Part shown: piece after piece, positions 16,924-26,220 of the stretch
Position numbering within the stretch: position 1 is the first letter of the stretch
Layout of the letters: each line of letters begins with the position of its first letter
Origin: an uncultured Paracoccaceae bacterium
GTDB lineage: Bacteria; Pseudomonadota; Alphaproteobacteria; Rhodobacterales; Rhodobacteraceae
Assembly: GCA_947489705.1 (NCBI GenBank)
Contig: CANLEQ010000007.1
Location: forward strand, 157,937-207,656
Direction of reading: 5' to 3'
DNA length: 49,720 nt
The notes under the pieces: model-generated
Told to the model about the DNA's origin: nothing
What the model saw: the letters and a program-made list of their open reading frames with translations, nothing else
Database searches by the model: none
Position numbers and translations under genes: made by a program

Positions 16924-17757
16924 ATGCGGGGCGCCATGCGCGACCATACCGACATCCATCCGCTTTTTCACGGCGCCCCGGATAGCACCGAGTTTCGCAA
17001 ATTGCGCAAACGCATCGTGCGCCAGACCCGCGAGGCGATCGAGCTTTACGGAATGGCCCGCAAGGGCGACAGATGGCTGGTCTGCCTCTCGGGAGGAAAG
17101 GACAGCTACACGCTGCTGGCCGTTCTGCACGAGCTGCAATGGCGTGGATTGCTGCCCGTGGACATTCTCGCCTGCAATCTGGATCAGGGCCAGCCGGGAT
17201 TTCCCGCGACCATCCTGCCCGACTTCCTCGAGCGCATGGGCGTCGCGCACCGGATCGAATATCGCGACACCTATTCGATCGTGATGGACAAGGTCCCGGA
17301 GGGACGCACGCTCTGCGCGCTCTGTTCGCGGTTGCGCCGCGGCAATCTCTATCGGATCGCGCGCGAGGAAGGCTGCGCCGCGGTCGTTCTCGGCCATCAC
17401 CGCGACGATATCCTCGAGACCTTCTTCATGAACCTCTTCCACGGCGGCCGGCTTGCGGCGATGCCGCCCAAACTGGTGAACGAGGACGGAGATCTCTTCG
17501 TGCTGCGCCCCCTTGCGCATGTCGCAGAAGCCGATTGCGACCGTTTCGCGCGCGACATGCGCTATCCGATCATCCCGTGCGACCTTTGCGGGTCGCAGGA
17601 CGGGCTGCAACGCCAGCAGGTCAAGCAGATCCTCGACACGTGGGAGCGCAACAGCCCCGGCCGGCGCCAGATCATGTTCCGCGCCCTTATGACCGTGCAG
17701 CCATCGCAATTGCTGGATCCGGCTCTGTTCGACTTCGGATCGCTAGAAATTAGTTAA
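16924..17757 (+). CDS. ttcA: tRNA 2-thiocytidine synthetase TtcA
   Basis: A 277-residue cytoplasmic enzyme that thiolates cytidine 32 in some tRNAs. The PP-loop ATP-binding motif SGGKDS is near residue 57. The cysteine pairs CALCSR and CDLCGSQ hold the iron-sulfur cluster in this family, and [17 protein letters not shown] is also characteristic. Two ATGs are possible, at 16924 and 16936; neither has a strong ribosome site. A 102-base spacer separates it from the c-di-GMP gene downstream. Confidence 0.95.
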   Translation: MRGAMRDHTDIHPLFHGAPDSTEFRKLRKRIVRQTREAIELYGMARKGDRWLVCLSGGKDSYTLLAVLHELQWRGLLPVDILACNLDQGQPGFPATILPDFLERMGVAHRIEYRDTYSIVMDKVPEGRTLCALCSRLRRGNLYRIAREEGCAAVVLGHHRDDILETFFMNLFHGGRLAAMPPKLVNEDGDLFVLRPLAHVAEADCDRFARDMRYPIIPCDLCGSQDGLQRQQVKQILDTWERNSPGRRQIMFRALMTVQPSQLLDPALFDFGSLEIS

Positions 17758-17859
17758 AATTCGAGAGCAAATCGGGAACGCCGGCCCGAGCTGCTTAAGG
17801 TTTGAGTCAGATTGCCCGACTTATTGTCGCCCGACGTCTCGAACGAAGGGAAGCTTTCC

Positions 17860-19431
17860 ATGCCTTTGCGCGCCACGATCTTTCGTCTCCGCGGGGGCAG
17901 GGCCGTCGTTTCGCGGTGGCCACTTGTCGTTCTGGTCGTCGTGGCAATACTGGCAACCCATTATCTCGGCGATCTCGACCCGTTCGCCCTGATCATTCTG
18001 TTGGCCATCACGGTCCTCGCGGTGATCCACCTGACGCGGCACGGCCGACAGGCCCCCCCGGCAAGCCTTCCCGATGCCGAAGCCGTCATCGCCTATCTCG
18101 ACCGGGCGACGCAGCGAAACGGAGCGGTGCCGGGTGTGATCGTGATCGGCGCCCTTCGCGCCGAAGCGCCGGCGGGAGGACGTCGCGACCCAGAGGACGT
18201 CATCGCGGCGGCCGATGCCCTGCGCGCGGTCCTGCGCCCCGAGGACGTCATCGCCCGCACCCGCGAAGGCGCACTCGCGGTCGCCCTGTCGATGCGGGCG
18301 ACCAGTTCGCTCGAGGAGCTGATCCAGATCGCGCTGCGGCTCCAGCGCCGGCTCCAGGCGCCGGTGCATTGCGACGGGCGCCATGTCCGCTTCGACGCAG
18401 CCGTCGGGATCTGCGGACCGGCGGCGCCCGACGCCATCGACGGACGCGCGGCCCTCTCGGCCGCGACGGCGGCGCTGACCCTTGCTCGGGCCGATCACCC
18501 CAATGCAATCCGCATGGCCCAACGCCAATCGAACCCCGAGGCACCGCTGGCCCTGCAACTCGCGACGGATCTCGACCGCGCTTTCGCCGAGAACGAGATC
18601 GTCCCCTTCTTCCAGCCGCAGGTCTCGACCGATACCGGTCTGCTCACGGGCCTCGAGGCGCTCGCCCGCTGGATTCATCCCGAACACGGCACGCTCGCAC
18701 CGGGGCACTTCCTGCCGACGATCGACGCCGCGGGCGCGAACGCGGCCCTGACCGAGACGATCCTGGCGCAATCGCTTCGGGCGCTGGCGGAATGGGATGC
18801 GCGCGGGTTCGACGTCCCGCGGATCTCGATCAACGTGACGCATGCCGACCTGGTCGACCCGACCCTGATGGAGCGCGTGGAATGGATGCTCGATCGTTAC
18901 GGGATCGGCGCGGACCGCCTGTGCATAGAAGTACTCGAGACGGTCCTAAGCGTGCCGGGCAGCGATACCGTGCCCCGGACGCTCGGGGCGCTCCGCGATC
19001 TCGGCTGCCGCATTGATCTCGACGATTTCGGAACCGGGCAGGCCTCCATCGCGTCGATCCGCAAGTTCTGCATCGACCGGCTGAAGATCGACCGCTCCTT
19101 CGTGCGCAACCTCGACAAGGATACCGACCAGCAGGGCATGGTCGCCGCGATCGTCACCATGGCCGAACATCTGGGCCTCGACGTCGTTGCGGAAGGGGTC
19201 GAGACGACGGGCGAACATGCCCGTGCCGCGGAACTCGGCTGCACGCATGTCCAGGGCTACGGCATCGGCCGGCCGATGCGGGCGGATGCGTTCGACGGGT
19301 GGGTGTCACGCTGGCGGCGCGACCGCTCGGCCCACGCGCTTCCCGATGCCCTGCAAGCCCTCACGAAAACCAGGCGACCACGCTCGCAAGATACGTCGGA
19401 GCAGCGCGGGGGCAACGGCAAAACGGCTTGA
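17860..19431 (+). CDS. Membrane c-di-GMP phosphodiesterase (EAL, degenerate GGDEF)
   Basis: A 523-residue protein with two N-terminal membrane segments (about 20-36 and 40-58). A degenerate GGDEF domain (about 70-225) has REGA at 135-138 where the signature should be. An EAL domain (about 235-490) follows. The EAL domain keeps its catalytic set: EAL at 266-268, the asparagine in SINVTH, DDFGTGQAS, LKIDRSFV, AEGVET and VQGYGIGRPM. It should hydrolyse c-di-GMP but not make it. The ATG at 17860 has AAGGGAAG upstream; the TTG at 17812 in the same frame is a poor start. It lies between ttcA and yidC on the same strand. Confidence 0.92.
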   Translation: MPLRATIFRLRGGRAVVSRWPLVVLVVVAILATHYLGDLDPFALIILLAITVLAVIHLTRHGRQAPPASLPDAEAVIAYLDRATQRNGAVPGVIVIGALRAEAPAGGRRDPEDVIAAADALRAVLRPEDVIARTREGALAVALSMRATSSLEELIQIALRLQRRLQAPVHCDGRHVRFDAAVGICGPAAPDAIDGRAALSAATAALTLARADHPNAIRMAQRQSNPEAPLALQLATDLDRAFAENEIVPFFQPQVSTDTGLLTGLEALARWIHPEHGTLAPGHFLPTIDAAGANAALTETILAQSLRALAEWDARGFDVPRISINVTHADLVDPTLMERVEWMLDRYGIGADRLCIEVLETVLSVPGSDTVPRTLGALRDLGCRIDLDDFGTGQASIASIRKFCIDRLKIDRSFVRNLDKDTDQQGMVAAIVTMAEHLGLDVVAEGVETTGEHARAAELGCTHVQGYGIGRPMRADAFDGWVSRWRRDRSAHALPDALQALTKTRRPRSQDTSEQRGGNGKTA

Positions 19432-19495
19432 CCTTTGGTGCCACGGGCTGTTGAACCTCCGCTGACCCTTTTCCAGCGACAGGTGGCGGTCCGAC

Positions 19496-21313
19496 ATGGA
19501 CGATCAGAACAAGAATCTCATTCTTGCGACGGTGCTGAGTTTCCTCGTGATCCTCGCATGGTTCGTGCTGTTCCCGCCGGAAGAGACCGCGGTGGATCCG
19601 AATGCGCCCGCCGTCACCGCGACCGAAGAGACGGGGTCCCTGACCGCGCCCGCGCCGCCCGCCACGACCAGCGGTGAGTCCTCGGTTCCGGATGCCGCCG
19701 CCGCCGCGGAGGTCACAGCCGAGGACGCGCCGCGGATCGACATCGATACGCCCGCGCTCGAAGGGTCGATATCGCTCGAAGGCGGACGGATCGATTCCCT
19801 GGCACTCAAGCGGTACCGCGAGACGCTGGACGAAGACTCGCCCATCGTGGAGCTGCTGTCGCCGGTCGGAACGCCCGGCGCCTATTACGCCCTGTTCGGC
19901 TGGGCCCCTGGCGACGGGCTCGACTACGAGGACGTCCCCGGCGCGAACACGGACTGGACGCGCACCAGCGAGGGCGCGCTGACGCCCGAGACCCCGGTGA
20001 CGCTGGAATGGGAAAGCCCCGCGGGTCTTACCTTCGAGCGTGAGATCACCGTCGACAACGACTACATGTTCACCGTGCGTCAGCGGGTCACCAATACCGG
20101 CGACGCGGATGTGAGGCTTGCCCCCTACGGCACCGTGGCCCGCCACGGCGAGCCCGACGACCTGTCGAATTTCTTCATTCTCCACGAGGGTGTCGTGCGG
20201 ATGTCGGACGGCGAGCTGCAGGAGCTCGACTACGACGACCTGCCGGATCTCGATCTGATCCAGCGCGAGGCCGCCCGTGCCGATGTCATCGAGGTCGCGC
20301 AGGACGGCTGGATCGGTTTCACCGACAAGTACTGGATGACGACCCTGATCCCGGAGCCCGGGACCTCGTTCGTTTCGGTCGCGAAATATGTCGACGGCGC
20401 CGATATCTATCAGACCGAGACGCGGCTTCCGACGCTCGATGTGGCACCTGGCGCCACCGTCGAGACGCAGATGCAGCTCTTCGCGGGCGCCAAGGAATGG
20501 GAGACCATCCGCGAATATCAGGCGCAGGGCATCGACGGCTTCGTCGACAGCATCGACTGGGGCTGGTTCTTCTTCCTGACCAAGCCGATCTTCGCGGTGC
20601 TGCACTGGCTCAACGAGCTGATCGGCAACATGGGCTGGTCGATCATCGTGCTCACGCTGATGATCAAGGCGCTGCTCTTCCCGCTCGCCTACAAGTCCTA
20701 CGTCTCCATGGCCAAGATGAAGGAGCTTCAGCCGGAGATGGAGAAGCTCAAGGAGAAGGCCGGCGACGACCGCCAGAAGCTCCAGCAGGGCATGATGGCG
20801 CTCTACAAGGACAACAAGGTGAACCCGGCCTCGGGCTGCCTGCCGATCCTGCTGCAGATCCCGATCTTCTTTTCGCTCTACAAGGTGATCTTCGTCACGC
20901 TCGAGCTGCGCCATGCGCCCTGGCTCGGCTGGATCCACGACCTCAGCGCACCGGATCCGACGTCGATCCTGAACCTCTTCGGCCTGCTGCCATGGGGCAC
21001 GCCCGATCCCAGTTCGATCTTCTTCATCTTCTCGCTGGGCATCCTGCCGATCCTTCTGGGCATCTCGATGTGGCTTCAGCAGAAGCTCAATCCCGCCCCC
21101 GCGGATGCGACGCAGGCGATGATCTTTGCGTGGATGCCCTGGGTCTTCATGTTCATGCTGGGAAGTTTCGCCTCGGGTCTCGTCCTCTACTGGATCGCGA
21201 ACAACACCATCACCTTCACCCAGCAATACGCGATCATGCGCAGTCAGGGCTACAAACCCGATGTCTTCGGCAACATTCGCAGAAGCCTCAGCCGCAAGAA
21301 ATCCGAAGGCTAG
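19496..21313 (+). CDS. yidC: Membrane protein insertase YidC
   Basis: A 605-residue inner-membrane insertase, normal for the long proteobacterial form. The first membrane segment is at residues about 6-24. A large periplasmic domain (to about residue 350) follows, then the conserved C-terminal core with five segments, starting at WGWFFFLTKPIF. Core motifs include NPASGCLPILLQIPIFFSLYKV and the late segment FMFMLGSFASGLVLYWIANN. It inserts membrane proteins with or without Sec. Downstream after 77 bases is the pentaheme cytochrome, which would itself need membrane insertion. Confidence 0.98.
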   Translation: MDDQNKNLILATVLSFLVILAWFVLFPPEETAVDPNAPAVTATEETGSLTAPAPPATTSGESSVPDAAAAAEVTAEDAPRIDIDTPALEGSISLEGGRIDSLALKRYRETLDEDSPIVELLSPVGTPGAYYALFGWAPGDGLDYEDVPGANTDWTRTSEGALTPETPVTLEWESPAGLTFEREITVDNDYMFTVRQRVTNTGDADVRLAPYGTVARHGEPDDLSNFFILHEGVVRMSDGELQELDYDDLPDLDLIQREAARADVIEVAQDGWIGFTDKYWMTTLIPEPGTSFVSVAKYVDGADIYQTETRLPTLDVAPGATVETQMQLFAGAKEWETIREYQAQGIDGFVDSIDWGWFFFLTKPIFAVLHWLNELIGNMGWSIIVLTLMIKALLFPLAYKSYVSMAKMKELQPEMEKLKEKAGDDRQKLQQGMMALYKDNKVNPASGCLPILLQIPIFFSLYKVIFVTLELRHAPWLGWIHDLSAPDPTSILNLFGLLPWGTPDPSSIFFIFSLGILPILLGISMWLQQKLNPAPADATQAMIFAWMPWVFMFMLGSFASGLVLYWIANNTITFTQQYAIMRSQGYKPDVFGNIRRSLSRKKSEG

Positions 21314-21390
21314 CCCTGCGGCAGATAAACTCTGGGCAGGACAGATGATCGTGCTAGGGTTTCCTCGGTCAATCGGAGGAACGCGCGCGG

Positions 21391-23220
21391 ATGTCGGGAT
21401 TTTTCAACGGTAGGTTCATTGCCAAATTCTTCGCGACGATCGCCGGATTGGGCGTCGTCGCGGCAATCGTCGGGTTTACCGTCGCCTATTTCGGACTGAT
21501 CCCGCTTGCCGCCGACAAGAAGGACCCGCGCTGGTTCTATCACGTCGTGCATTCGACCTTTAAGCGCTGGGTCTCCGCGAATGCCGCCGATCTGACGCCC
21601 CCCGACAATCTCTACGAGGAAGGGCGCATCGCCCTCGGCGCGCAGCATTTCGCGCAGAACTGCGTGCGCTGCCACGGCGCTCCGGGTCTGGGACAGAGCC
21701 CGATGGTCCTTGCCATGAAGCCGACGCCGCAGCACCTGCCTTCGGTGGTGAACCAGTTCACGGATTCCGAGCTGTTCTGGATCCTGCAAAACGGCGTCAT
21801 GATGTCTGCGATGCCGGCCTGGCCCACCGTGGACCGCGAGGACGAGATCTGGTCGATGGTCGCGTTCGTGCGGTTGCTCGACGAGATGGAGCCCGCGACC
21901 TATCTGGATCTGGTGACGCCCGAACCCAACCAGGAACAGGAAATCGACTTCGGCCTTCTCGTCGACACGCGCGACATGGAATACCACACGCGCCGTTATC
22001 CGATGGAAGAGCATCTTTATGCCGCACCGACCGGCGGTTTTGCGGATTACGCCTTCGCGGGTATCCCGCTCGCGCAATGCACCACCTGCCACGGTGCGGA
22101 TGGAAGCGGCGCCGCTACCGACGGGGAAGCCCCGAACCTCACGCTGCAGACGGCCGATTACCTTGCTTCGGCTCTGCATTCCTATGCTTCCGCCGACCGT
22201 CACAGCGCCTTCATGCAGGTTGTCGCGTCGCAGCTTTCCGACCAGCAGATCGACCGGCTCGCGACCTATTACGCTGATGTTCTGCCCGACGTCGCGACCG
22301 TCGTCGACAGCGCACCCGATGAGGAGCTTGTCGCACACGGTGCCGAACTCGCCGCCGAGGGACGCCCCAGCGATGGCATCTCGGCGTGTCAGGATTGCCA
22401 CGGTGCCGCCGGTTTGACGGACGATGCGGGTGTCATGGTGCCGCAGCTCGCCGCGCAGAACGAGACTTTCATGATCCGCCAGCTGCGCCAGTTCCGCGAG
22501 GGCGGACGCGGGGAAACCGCGATCTGGTCACCGATGGTCGGCGTCGCGCGAAACATGACCGAGGAGGACATCCTCGCCGCGGCGGCGTATTATTCCTCGC
22601 AAGAGATCGACGGCGAAGCGCTGCCGCAGGACGAGAACGTGCCCCCCACCGTCGAACAGACCGCGCTGGCGACCGGCGCGATCGAACGCGTTTGCCAGGA
22701 ATGCCACGAATCCGACCTGCTCGGCGCGCCCTCGGGGGAGACCCCGAACCTCACGCTCCAGGGGCCCGATTACATCGAGCGTCAACTCTACGATTTCCGC
22801 GCACTGCGCCGCGACAATTCGCGGATGCACCAGGCGGCGTTGCGTCTCGAAGAGCCCGAGATCGAGGCGCTCGCCGCCTTCATCGGTGCGCTCGACCCCG
22901 AGCCGCGCCGCCTGCCGGAGCCGCTTTCCGACGACGTGAACCTCGGGGCGCAGATCGTGCGGAGGGGAATGTCGGACGACATCCCCGCTTGCCTTACATG
23001 CCACGGCGAAGAGACGACGGATGCGCTGTCGCAAATCCCGCGCCTGCACGGGCAGAACGCGGAATATCTCCGGACGCGCCTTTCATACTTCAAGAATGCC
23101 GAACTCGAAGACGTGACCCCCTACAGCCCGATGCCGATGATCGCGCGGAACATGACTGACGAGCAGATCCGGGCGGCATCCGCGTGGTTCGCCTCGCAAC
23201 CTCCGCTCGAAAAGAACTGA
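21391..23220 (+). CDS. Membrane-anchored pentaheme cytochrome c
   Basis: A 609-residue protein with an uncleaved-looking membrane anchor at residues about 12-38. Five haem-binding CXXCH motifs follow: CVRCH (91-95), CTTCH (230-234), CQDCH (333-337), CQECH (435-439) and CLTCH (534-538). The modules are 99-139 residues apart. Modules 3 and 5 resemble each other strongly (WSPMVGVARNMTEEDI versus YSPMPMIARNMTDEQI, with the methionine ligand region), as in cytochrome c4/c553 repeats. The chain should lie in the periplasm and carry electrons. No partner oxidase or dehydrogenase is adjacent; it sits between yidC and yihA. GGAGGAA precedes the ATG. The function is unassigned. Confidence 0.9.
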   Translation: MSGFFNGRFIAKFFATIAGLGVVAAIVGFTVAYFGLIPLAADKKDPRWFYHVVHSTFKRWVSANAADLTPPDNLYEEGRIALGAQHFAQNCVRCHGAPGLGQSPMVLAMKPTPQHLPSVVNQFTDSELFWILQNGVMMSAMPAWPTVDREDEIWSMVAFVRLLDEMEPATYLDLVTPEPNQEQEIDFGLLVDTRDMEYHTRRYPMEEHLYAAPTGGFADYAFAGIPLAQCTTCHGADGSGAATDGEAPNLTLQTADYLASALHSYASADRHSAFMQVVASQLSDQQIDRLATYYADVLPDVATVVDSAPDEELVAHGAELAAEGRPSDGISACQDCHGAAGLTDDAGVMVPQLAAQNETFMIRQLRQFREGGRGETAIWSPMVGVARNMTEEDILAAAAYYSSQEIDGEALPQDENVPPTVEQTALATGAIERVCQECHESDLLGAPSGETPNLTLQGPDYIERQLYDFRALRRDNSRMHQAALRLEEPEIEALAAFIGALDPEPRRLPEPLSDDVNLGAQIVRRGMSDDIPACLTCHGEETTDALSQIPRLHGQNAEYLRTRLSYFKNAELEDVTPYSPMPMIARNMTDEQIRAASAWFASQPPLEKN

Positions 23221-23226
23221 TCGCCT

Positions 23227-23255
23227 AGCCCTGCTTGACAAGCGCAAGCAGGGCT
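23227..23255 (+). terminator. Hairpin terminator after the cytochrome gene
   Basis: AGCCCTGCTTG (23227-23237) and CAAGCAGGGCT (23245-23255) form a perfect 11-bp stem with a 7-base loop, 6 bases past the cytochrome stop codon. There is no T-tract after it. Stem strength and position favour a terminator or message-end stabiliser. Confidence 0.75.
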
Positions 23256-23297
23256 GGTCCACCCCAGCGGGACAGTCCCGAACCGGCGGGTGCCCCC

Positions 23298-23942
23298 ATG
23301 CAGCTTCCCTTTCCGCAAGCCGATCCCGACGACGATGCGCGTGAGCGCGGACGCAAGATGTTCGCGGGCGAGACGACGTTTCTCAAGGGTGTCGTGGCGA
23401 TGGATGGACTTCCGCCCGACGACCGTCCCGAGATCTGTTTCGCAGGCCGGTCGAACGTCGGGAAATCCAGCCTGATCAACGCTTTGACGGGTCGAAAGGC
23501 CATCGCGCGCGCTTCGAACACGCCCGGCCGCACGCAGGAGATCAACTTCTTCACCCTTGGGCCGCTCTACCTCGTCGACCTGCCCGGCTACGGCTATGCC
23601 AACGCGCCCGTCGCCGTCGTCGAAAAGTGGCAGGCGCTGATGAAGAGGTATCTCTCGGGCCGGGCCAATCTGCGGCGTGCCTTTCTGCTGATCGACGCGA
23701 GGCATGGGATCAAGGCGGTCGACGACGAGATCATGGGCCTTCTCGACAAAGCCGCGGTGCCGTTCCAGACGGTGCTGACCAAGACCGACAAGGTGAAGGC
23801 CGCGGACCGCGAGGCCACCCTCGCCCGTTTGCGCGAAGGACTTGGGCGCCACCCCGCGGCATTTCCCGAAATCGTGCTGACATCGTCGGAAAAGGGCGAC
23901 GGCATCGCGGACCTGCGCGGGATCATCGCCGATATCGATTGA
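23298..23942 (+). CDS. yihA: Ribosome biogenesis GTPase EngB/YihA
   Basis: A 214-residue GTPase required for 50S subunit assembly. The G1 motif GRSNVGKSS is near residue 50. DLPGYGYA (G3) and TKTDK (G4) follow in order. A short variable N-terminus (residues 1-25) precedes the domain. The ATG at 23298 is preferred over an in-frame ATG at 23235, which lies inside the terminator hairpin preceding the gene. It precedes argB by 95 bases in the conserved yidC-yihA-argB neighbourhood, here interrupted by the cytochrome gene. Confidence 0.96.
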   Translation: MQLPFPQADPDDDARERGRKMFAGETTFLKGVVAMDGLPPDDRPEICFAGRSNVGKSSLINALTGRKAIARASNTPGRTQEINFFTLGPLYLVDLPGYGYANAPVAVVEKWQALMKRYLSGRANLRRAFLLIDARHGIKAVDDEIMGLLDKAAVPFQTVLTKTDKVKAADREATLARLREGLGRHPAAFPEIVLTSSEKGDGIADLRGIIADID

Positions 23943-24037
23943 GAACCGGTCCGGTCGCGGAGTCCGCTGCACCGGTCTAGCCACTTGAGCACCACGGCGT
24001 CGCGCATTACCAGTCTGGGAAAGCGGGGAACGCAGAG

Positions 24038-24904
24038 ATGGACCAGATGCCGACGAACGAAGACTGGCTCGCCACGGCCGAAACGCTGTCGAAGGCCTTG
24101 CCGCTCTTTCAGCGTTACGCCGGCGCCACGGTCGTGATCAAGCTCGGCGGTCACGCCATGGGATCGCACGAGGCGATGCGCAGTTTTGCCCGCGATATCG
24201 TGCTCATGAGTCATGTGGGCGTGAACCCCGTCATCGTCCATGGCGGCGGACCGATGATCAACGCCATGCTCGCGAAACAGAACATCGTCAGCGATTTCGT
24301 GGACGGCAAGCGCGTGACGGATGCCGCGACCATCGAGGTGGTCGAGATGGTCCTGTCGGGCTTCGTCGGCAAGCGCATCGTGCAGGCCATCAACGAGGAA
24401 GGCGGGCGGGCGATCGGCATCAGCGGCAAGGATGCGCGGCTGATGATCTGCGAGCAGACGGATCCCGCACTCGGCTTCGTCGGCACGCCGGTGGAGTGCA
24501 ATCCGAAATTCCTGCAATCGCTTTCGGATACCAAGACGATTCCCGTCATCGCGCCCATCGGGGCGGGCCGCAACGGAGAGACGTTCAACGTCAACGGCGA
24601 TACCGCCGCCGGGGCGATCGCCGCATCGCTCAGGGCCGACCGGCTTTTGCTGTTGACCGATGTGGCGGGGCTCAAGGATGCCAACGGAGAGGTGGTCAGC
24701 GAGATGACGCCCGAGGTCATTCGCGAGATGACCCGCGACGGCGTGATCTCGGGCGGCATGATCCCCAAGACCCAGACGGCGCTCGACGCGATCGACGGTG
24801 GTGTGAGGGCGGTGGTCATCGTGGACGGCCGTGCGCCCCACGCCTGCCTTCTGGAGCTTTATACCGAACGCGGCGCCGGCAGCCTGATCCGGAGCCCCAG
24901 ATGA
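24038..24904 (+). CDS. argB: Acetylglutamate kinase
   Basis: A 288-residue amino-acid kinase that phosphorylates N-acetylglutamate in arginine synthesis. Motifs include [10 protein letters not shown] near residue 33 (phosphate binding), [13 protein letters not shown] (substrate binding) and [18 protein letters not shown]. An N-terminal helix (residues 1-30) is of the kind found in arginine-sensitive hexameric enzymes, so feedback control by arginine is plausible. Its stop overlaps the start of the phosphatase gene by four bases (ATGA). Confidence 0.97.
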   Translation: MDQMPTNEDWLATAETLSKALPLFQRYAGATVVIKLGGHAMGSHEAMRSFARDIVLMSHVGVNPVIVHGGGPMINAMLAKQNIVSDFVDGKRVTDAATIEVVEMVLSGFVGKRIVQAINEEGGRAIGISGKDARLMICEQTDPALGFVGTPVECNPKFLQSLSDTKTIPVIAPIGAGRNGETFNVNGDTAAGAIAASLRADRLLLLTDVAGLKDANGEVVSEMTPEVIREMTRDGVISGGMIPKTQTALDAIDGGVRAVVIVDGRAPHACLLELYTERGAGSLIRSPR

Positions 24905-25404
24905 GCCTGCGCCTGATCCTGGCGCGGCACGCCAAGTCGGACTGGAGCGGACCTTCGCAGGCGGATCACGATCGGCCACTGAACCCGCGCGGGCGCAACG
25001 CGGCGGACGCAATCGGCGCCTGGATGGCGCGGGAGGGCATCCGCCCCGCGCATGTGCTGCTATCGACCGCACGGCGCGTCGCGCAAACCTGGGAGGTACT
25101 GGCGGCGCATGTGGGGCCACTGCCCGTCACGCGCCATGACGGCCTCTATCTTGCGACGCCCGAGGCCATTCTCGATCACGTCGTCGCGGCGGGACATGCT
25201 GACGTGATGGTCGTCGGACACAATCCCGGCATGGGCGCGCTTGCGCAATACCTCGTCGCCGAGACGCCGCAGCGCGCGGAGTTCCATCGGTTCCCGACCT
25301 GCGCGACCTTGGTCTTGGACATCCCGGGCGACGGTTGGACGTCGCTGGGGCCCGCCTGCGGCCGGGTCGAGCACTTCATCGTCCCGCGCGACCTGACGGA
25401 TTGA
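24901..25404 (+). CDS. SixA-type histidine phosphatase
   Basis: A 167-residue protein of the histidine phosphatase superfamily. The catalytic R-H pair is in [11 protein letters not shown] (R9, H10) and the second histidine in [13 protein letters not shown]. The short single-domain form matches SixA, which in E. coli dephosphorylates phosphohistidine on a phosphotransfer protein; other substrates are possible. Translation is coupled to argB by ATGA at 24901-24904. It converges on bztD with a 15-base gap. Confidence 0.87.
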   Translation: MSLRLILARHAKSDWSGPSQADHDRPLNPRGRNAADAIGAWMAREGIRPAHVLLSTARRVAQTWEVLAAHVGPLPVTRHDGLYLATPEAILDHVVAAGHADVMVVGHNPGMGALAQYLVAETPQRAEFHRFPTCATLVLDIPGDGWTSLGPACGRVEHFIVPRDLTD

Positions 25405-25419
25405 CCCCGACGCCGCTTT

Positions 25420-26208
25420 TCAATGTCCGAGGATCTGGCTGAGAAACAGCTTCGTCCGGTCGGATTTTGGATTGTTGAAGAATTCCTCGGGCGCGTTCTG
25501 CTCTACGATCTGCCCCTGATCCATGAAGATCACCCGATTGGCCACCTGACGCGCAAAGCCCATCTCGTGCGTGACGCAGATCATCGTCATCCCCTCTTCG
25601 GCCAGCTCGATCATGGTGTCGAGGACTTCCTTGATCATCTCGGGATCGAGCGCCGATGTCGGCTCGTCGAAGAGCATGATCCGGGGCTTCATGCAGAGTG
25701 ACCGCGCGATGGCCACACGCTGCTGCTGACCGCCGGAAAGCTGCCCGGGATACTTGTTGGCCTGATCGGGGATCTTCACCTTTTCGAGGAAGTGCATCGC
25801 GGTGCGTTCGGCTTCGCGCTTGGGGGTCTTGCGGACCCAGATCGGCGCGAGGGTGCAATTCTCCAGAATCGTGAGGTGCGGAAAAAGATTGAAATGCTGG
25901 AAGCACATCCCGACTTCCGACCTGATCCGGTCGATATTCTTGAGGTCGGACGAGAGAACCGTGCCGTCGACCTCGATCCTGCCCTTCTGATGTTCCTCCA
26001 GCGCATTGATGCACCGGATGAGCGTCGACTTTCCCGAGCCCGACGGGCCGCAGATCACGATCCGCTCGCCCCGCCGCACGGTCAGATCGATGTCGCGCAG
26101 GACGTGGAAGGTGCCGAACCATTTGTTCATGTTGCTGATGTCGATCGCCACCTCGTCGGAGACCTTCATCTTCGAGGTATCGACATTCCTGTCTTCTAAG
26201 ACGCTCAT
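25420..26208 (-). CDS. bztD: Amino-acid ABC transporter ATPase BztD/AapP
   Basis: A 262-residue ATPase. Walker A is GPSGSGKST near residue 53, the signature is [15 protein letters not shown] and Walker B is [13 protein letters not shown]. The polar-amino-acid (GlnQ/HisP) group is indicated by the [20 protein letters not shown] and [15 protein letters not shown] segments. It drives uptake of glutamate, glutamine, aspartate or asparagine with the two permeases upstream. It is the last gene of bztABCD, 12 bases after bztC. Confidence 0.95.
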   Translation of the reverse strand: MSVLEDRNVDTSKMKVSDEVAIDISNMNKWFGTFHVLRDIDLTVRRGERIVICGPSGSGKSTLIRCINALEEHQKGRIEVDGTVLSSDLKNIDRIRSEVGMCFQHFNLFPHLTILENCTLAPIWVRKTPKREAERTAMHFLEKVKIPDQANKYPGQLSGGQQQRVAIARSLCMKPRIMLFDEPTSALDPEMIKEVLDTMIELAEEGMTMICVTHEMGFARQVANRVIFMDQGQIVEQNAPEEFFNNPKSDRTKLFLSQILGH

Positions 26209-26220
26209 GGCGCGGGCTCC

